Shown here one piece after another: positions 13,411 to 14,715 of a stretch of 14,715 bases of DNA. Positions within the stretch are counted from its first letter, which is position 1, and every line of letters starts with the position of its first letter. Source of the DNA: Acidobacteriota bacterium (GTDB lineage: Bacteria > Acidobacteriota > Blastocatellia > Pyrinomonadales > Pyrinomonadaceae). Both the position numbers and the translations under genes were made by a program. The DNA lies in contig CAUJFK010000025.1 of assembly GCA_963169175.1 (NCBI GenBank), forward strand, positions 1 to 14,715, given 5' to 3'. The notes below the pieces were generated by a model that saw only the letters and a program-made list of their open reading frames with translations, had not been told where the DNA came from and ran no database searches.

Positions 13411-13695
13411 CTAATGACCTACTTGTTGCCTCATTAAAGAAACTTGACGAAATGATATTCGTTGCCTCATGTAAGAATCTTGATGAACGTGAGTTTTGCT
13501 TTGGGCGTTAGGTTGGAGTAATGCTTGAAGCGTGGTCATAATTTTAGTGACCGGCGAAGCGGAGGCGGGCGAGGCTGGCGAGCAACCCACCGAGGAATAG
13601 CTGGTTGGGAACTCATCGATAAGATGAACCGAAGGGCCGCTCGATGGGGCGGCCTTTCGGGTCACGGGTTCTTGGTAATATCGATAGATTCCCAT
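13411..13695 (-). CDS. Doubtful 94-aa ORF across a structured element
   Basis: This minus-strand frame begins at ATG 13695 and ends 37 bp before the M24 gene. Part of it reads 'LIDEFPTSYSSVGCSPASPA', which resembles, from memory and unchecked, short hypothetical proteins annotated in unrelated bacteria. The same DNA folds into a strong RNA structure when read on the plus strand. The C-terminal part is made of two copies of the 27-bp tandem repeat, giving two 'MRQ' segments. It may therefore be a translated noncoding element rather than a gene. No domain, signal peptide or ribosome binding site was recognised. Confidence 0.25.
   Translation of the reverse strand: MGIYRYYQEPVTRKAAPSSGPSVHLIDEFPTSYSSVGCSPASPASASPVTKIMTTLQALLQPNAQSKTHVHQDSYMRQRISFRQVSLMRQQVGH
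13425..13487. repeat. Two imperfect 27-bp direct repeats upstream of the M24 gene
   Basis: 'gttgcctcat..aagaa.cttga' followed by '.gaa' occurs at 13425-13451 and 13461-13487, with four differences in 27 bp and a 36-bp period. They lie 52-114 bp upstream of the M24 start codon, a place where a regulator could bind. They may instead be a small tandem duplication. Confidence 0.75.
13534..13665 (+). ncRNA. Candidate structured RNA element
   Basis: Several stems can be drawn. A 14-bp stem, 13629-13642 with 13647-13660, closes a GATG tetraloop with two G-T pairs and no mismatch. A 5-bp hairpin (tcatc/gatga) lies at 13613-13627. 'ccca-cc' at 13586-13591 can pair with 'gg-tggg' at 13603-13609. 'gtgac' at 13547-13551 can close the whole domain with 'gtcac' at 13661-13665, or pair instead in a short upstream hairpin with 'ggtca' at 13534-13538. 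A purine-rich G/A/C tract (13552-13586) lies in the middle. It fits no riboswitch or housekeeping RNA that I could compare it with from memory. Confidence 0.35.
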
Positions 13696-13696
13696 T

Positions 13697-13819
13697 ATGC
13701 CTCAAAAAACGCTGGCTGTAGAAATATTCAACTCTGGTTTACCCGAGGAGCTTTCGGATAAAGCTGATCATGGCGATGACAGTTACATCCCAAATCATTC
13801 ATCCGCAAATAACCTGTAA
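13697..13819 (+). CDS. Possible 40-aa small ORF
   Basis: ATG 13697 opens a 40-codon frame ending TAA. The peptide begins 'MPQKTLAVEIFNSGLPEELS' and is acidic and hydrophilic, with ordinary codon choice. An in-frame TAG lies just upstream, and no ribosome binding site is seen. It could be a small protein or the start of a decayed gene. No family is recognised. Confidence 0.25.
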   Translation: MPQKTLAVEIFNSGLPEELSDKADHGDDSYIPNHSSANNL

Positions 13820-13939
13820 ATGCCCGGTCGCACGGACCTCGCTACCTGCCACCGCATAGTCCCCCAACGTCGTCGGAAACGCCCGCGATCTATTCACTCG
13901 ATATACCCCCATCATCGCTCGCTTCGACTTATACCCCAT
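13799..13939 (-). CDS. Possible 46-aa small ORF
   Basis: A minus-strand frame from ATG 13939 to TGA 13799-13801 encodes 46 residues including 'FPTTLGDYAVAGSEVRATGH'. The peptide is basic at its N-terminus and reads like real protein, but it is short and has no ribosome binding site. It overlaps the plus-strand small ORF by 21 bp tail to tail. It may be part of a decayed gene or a repeated element. Confidence 0.25.
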   Translation of the reverse strand: MGYKSKRAMMGVYRVNRSRAFPTTLGDYAVAGSEVRATGHLQVICG

Positions 13940-13979
13940 TTACGCTTAAAGTTGATAAAGAGGTTTGACACAGCCTCGT

Positions 13980-14072
13980 AAGCAAGGGCTTAACATCCAG
14001 CTTGAGCATTTTGGATTACAGGTTGGAGCATCTTCGGTTATTTATCATTCAAATAGAGCATTAAGCCTTGCT
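13980..14072 (+). promoter_or_regulatory. Leader of the TPR gene with an inverted repeat
   Basis: 'aagcaagggcttaa' (13980-13993) can pair with 'ttaagccttgct' (14061-14072), allowing a one-base bulge, across a 67-nt loop. A TTGACA hexamer occurs at 13965-13970, but the nearest -10-like sequence (taacat, 13991) is 20 bp away, too far for a good promoter. The element may be a structured 5' leader for the gene starting at 14132. Confidence 0.3.
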
Positions 14073-14131
14073 CACGGGAGGGCTACTGCAAACGAGATAA
14101 CAACACGACAGATCTCAGTTTTGGAGAACAA

Positions 14132-14715
14132 ATGAAAAGCAACATATTCAAACGCAATCTATTTCGCACAGCGGCCGGCATTGTGCTTGGCCTTACTTTT
14201 TGTTTTGGCATTGCCAGCGGACAGACGACGCCGCAGACGCATGACGAGTTCGTTCAGGCCGGCAAGGAAGCGGCATCAAAGGGCGATTTTAAGACCGCCG
14301 CAAATTGGTATTCAAAGGCTATCGACGTGCAGCCGGACGATTACGACATCATCTTTGCCCGTGCGGCTTGTTATGGAGTTTTGCGGAAACATGACGAGGC
14401 GATCAAGGATCTAAATACGATCCTAAAGGCAAAACCGGACGCGATCAGGGCTCTCCGTTTTCGCGGCCAGGTTTACAACGGTAAGAATGACTGGAAAAAA
14501 GGATTTAAGGACGCCGACGCACTTTTGAAACTTGAACCGAACGATGCAGATGGATACCAGATCCGTGGTTTGGCCCAGGCAGGAATGAAAAAGTATGCCG
14601 AGGCCGAGGCCGATCTCGGAAACGCCATCCGCCTCGCACCTAAAAACCACATGAACTATACTGTCCGCTCGGCCATCTACACCGAACAAGGCAAAGCCGC
14701 CCAAGCACAGGCCGA
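14132..14715 (+). CDS. Secreted TPR-repeat protein, 3' partial
   Basis: The frame starts at ATG 14132, supported by 'ttggaga' 5 bp upstream, and runs off the window (194 codons seen). 'TAAGIVLGLTFCFGIASGQ' gives a signal peptide with likely cleavage near residue 29. From residue 37 on there are about four and a half tetratricopeptide repeats of 34 residues. Typical positions are visible, for example 'GDFKTAANWYSKAIDVQPDD', 'KHDEAIKDLNTILKAKPD' and 'KYAEAEADLGNAIRLAPKN'. TPR arrays bind other proteins; being exported, this one would act in the periplasm or at the membrane. The partner is unknown, and any C-terminal domain lies outside the window. Confidence 0.88.
   Translation, partial: MKSNIFKRNLFRTAAGIVLGLTFCFGIASGQTTPQTHDEFVQAGKEAASKGDFKTAANWYSKAIDVQPDDYDIIFARAACYGVLRKHDEAIKDLNTILKAKPDAIRALRFRGQVYNGKNDWKKGFKDADALLKLEPNDADGYQIRGLAQAGMKKYAEAEADLGNAIRLAPKNHMNYTVRSAIYTEQGKAAQAQA

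Noticed and set aside
13590..13615. An rRNA fragment, because 'atagctggtt' also occurs in 23S rRNA.
   Set aside because: The match is about 10 bp and the flanks do not agree with 23S rRNA.

Overview
The window (14,715 bp) reads as bacterial chromosome with ordinary dense gene packing, cut at both ends. Gene content and style suggest an Acidobacteriota-type genome, perhaps Blastocatellia/Pyrinomonadales. The pointers are secreted proteins with Ala-Gln-type signal cleavage sites, DUF1223 and YkuD-like envelope proteins, a DUF433/DUF5615 toxin-antitoxin pair, and short intergenic repeats of the 'acacagatga' and 'accggtagggagtgtgcc' kinds. No rRNA or tRNA is present to fix the taxon, so this placement is inference.

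Layout. Positions 1-2092 (+) hold the end of a polytopic membrane protein of GT-C glycosyltransferase type, then an MFS exporter of the EntS/MFS_3 kind. Positions 2093-2352 hold a 10-bp-periodic repeat ending in a long hairpin. Positions 2353-3188 (+) hold a DUF2695 protein and a secreted GerMN-domain protein, 5 bp apart. Positions 3247-3865 (+) hold an overlapping DUF433 antitoxin / DUF5615 PIN-like toxin pair, whose end overlaps convergent uvrA (3847-6684, -) by 19 bp. From 6912 (+) comes a DUF1223 thioredoxin-like protein with a CxxC motif. It converges with a YkuD-type L,D-transpeptidase and a small overlapping ORF (7708-8717, -).

Positions 8934-13373 are all on the minus strand. In transcription order they encode an exported M24 metallopeptidase, moeA, moaC and an M50B-like membrane metalloprotease. 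MoaC (cPMP synthesis) and MoeA (molybdate insertion) act early and late in molybdenum-cofactor synthesis. moeA is bracketed by two arrays of three copies each of a ~30-bp repeat, in opposite orientation. A good intrinsic terminator follows moaC.

Positions 13374-14131 (758 bp) have no confident gene. They hold a tandem repeat, a strongly structured GC-rich element with coding-like readings on both strands, two small ORFs, and an inverted repeat in the leader of the last gene. That last gene, a secreted TPR protein (14132 onward, +), is cut by the window edge.

The most unusual points are the oppositely oriented repeat arrays around moeA, the structured element at 13534-13665, an aspartate where MoaC normally has an active-site histidine, and a UvrA with a CxxD in place of one zinc-finger CxxC. 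I found no CRISPR array, phage or complete insertion sequence, and no clearly new multi-gene defence system.
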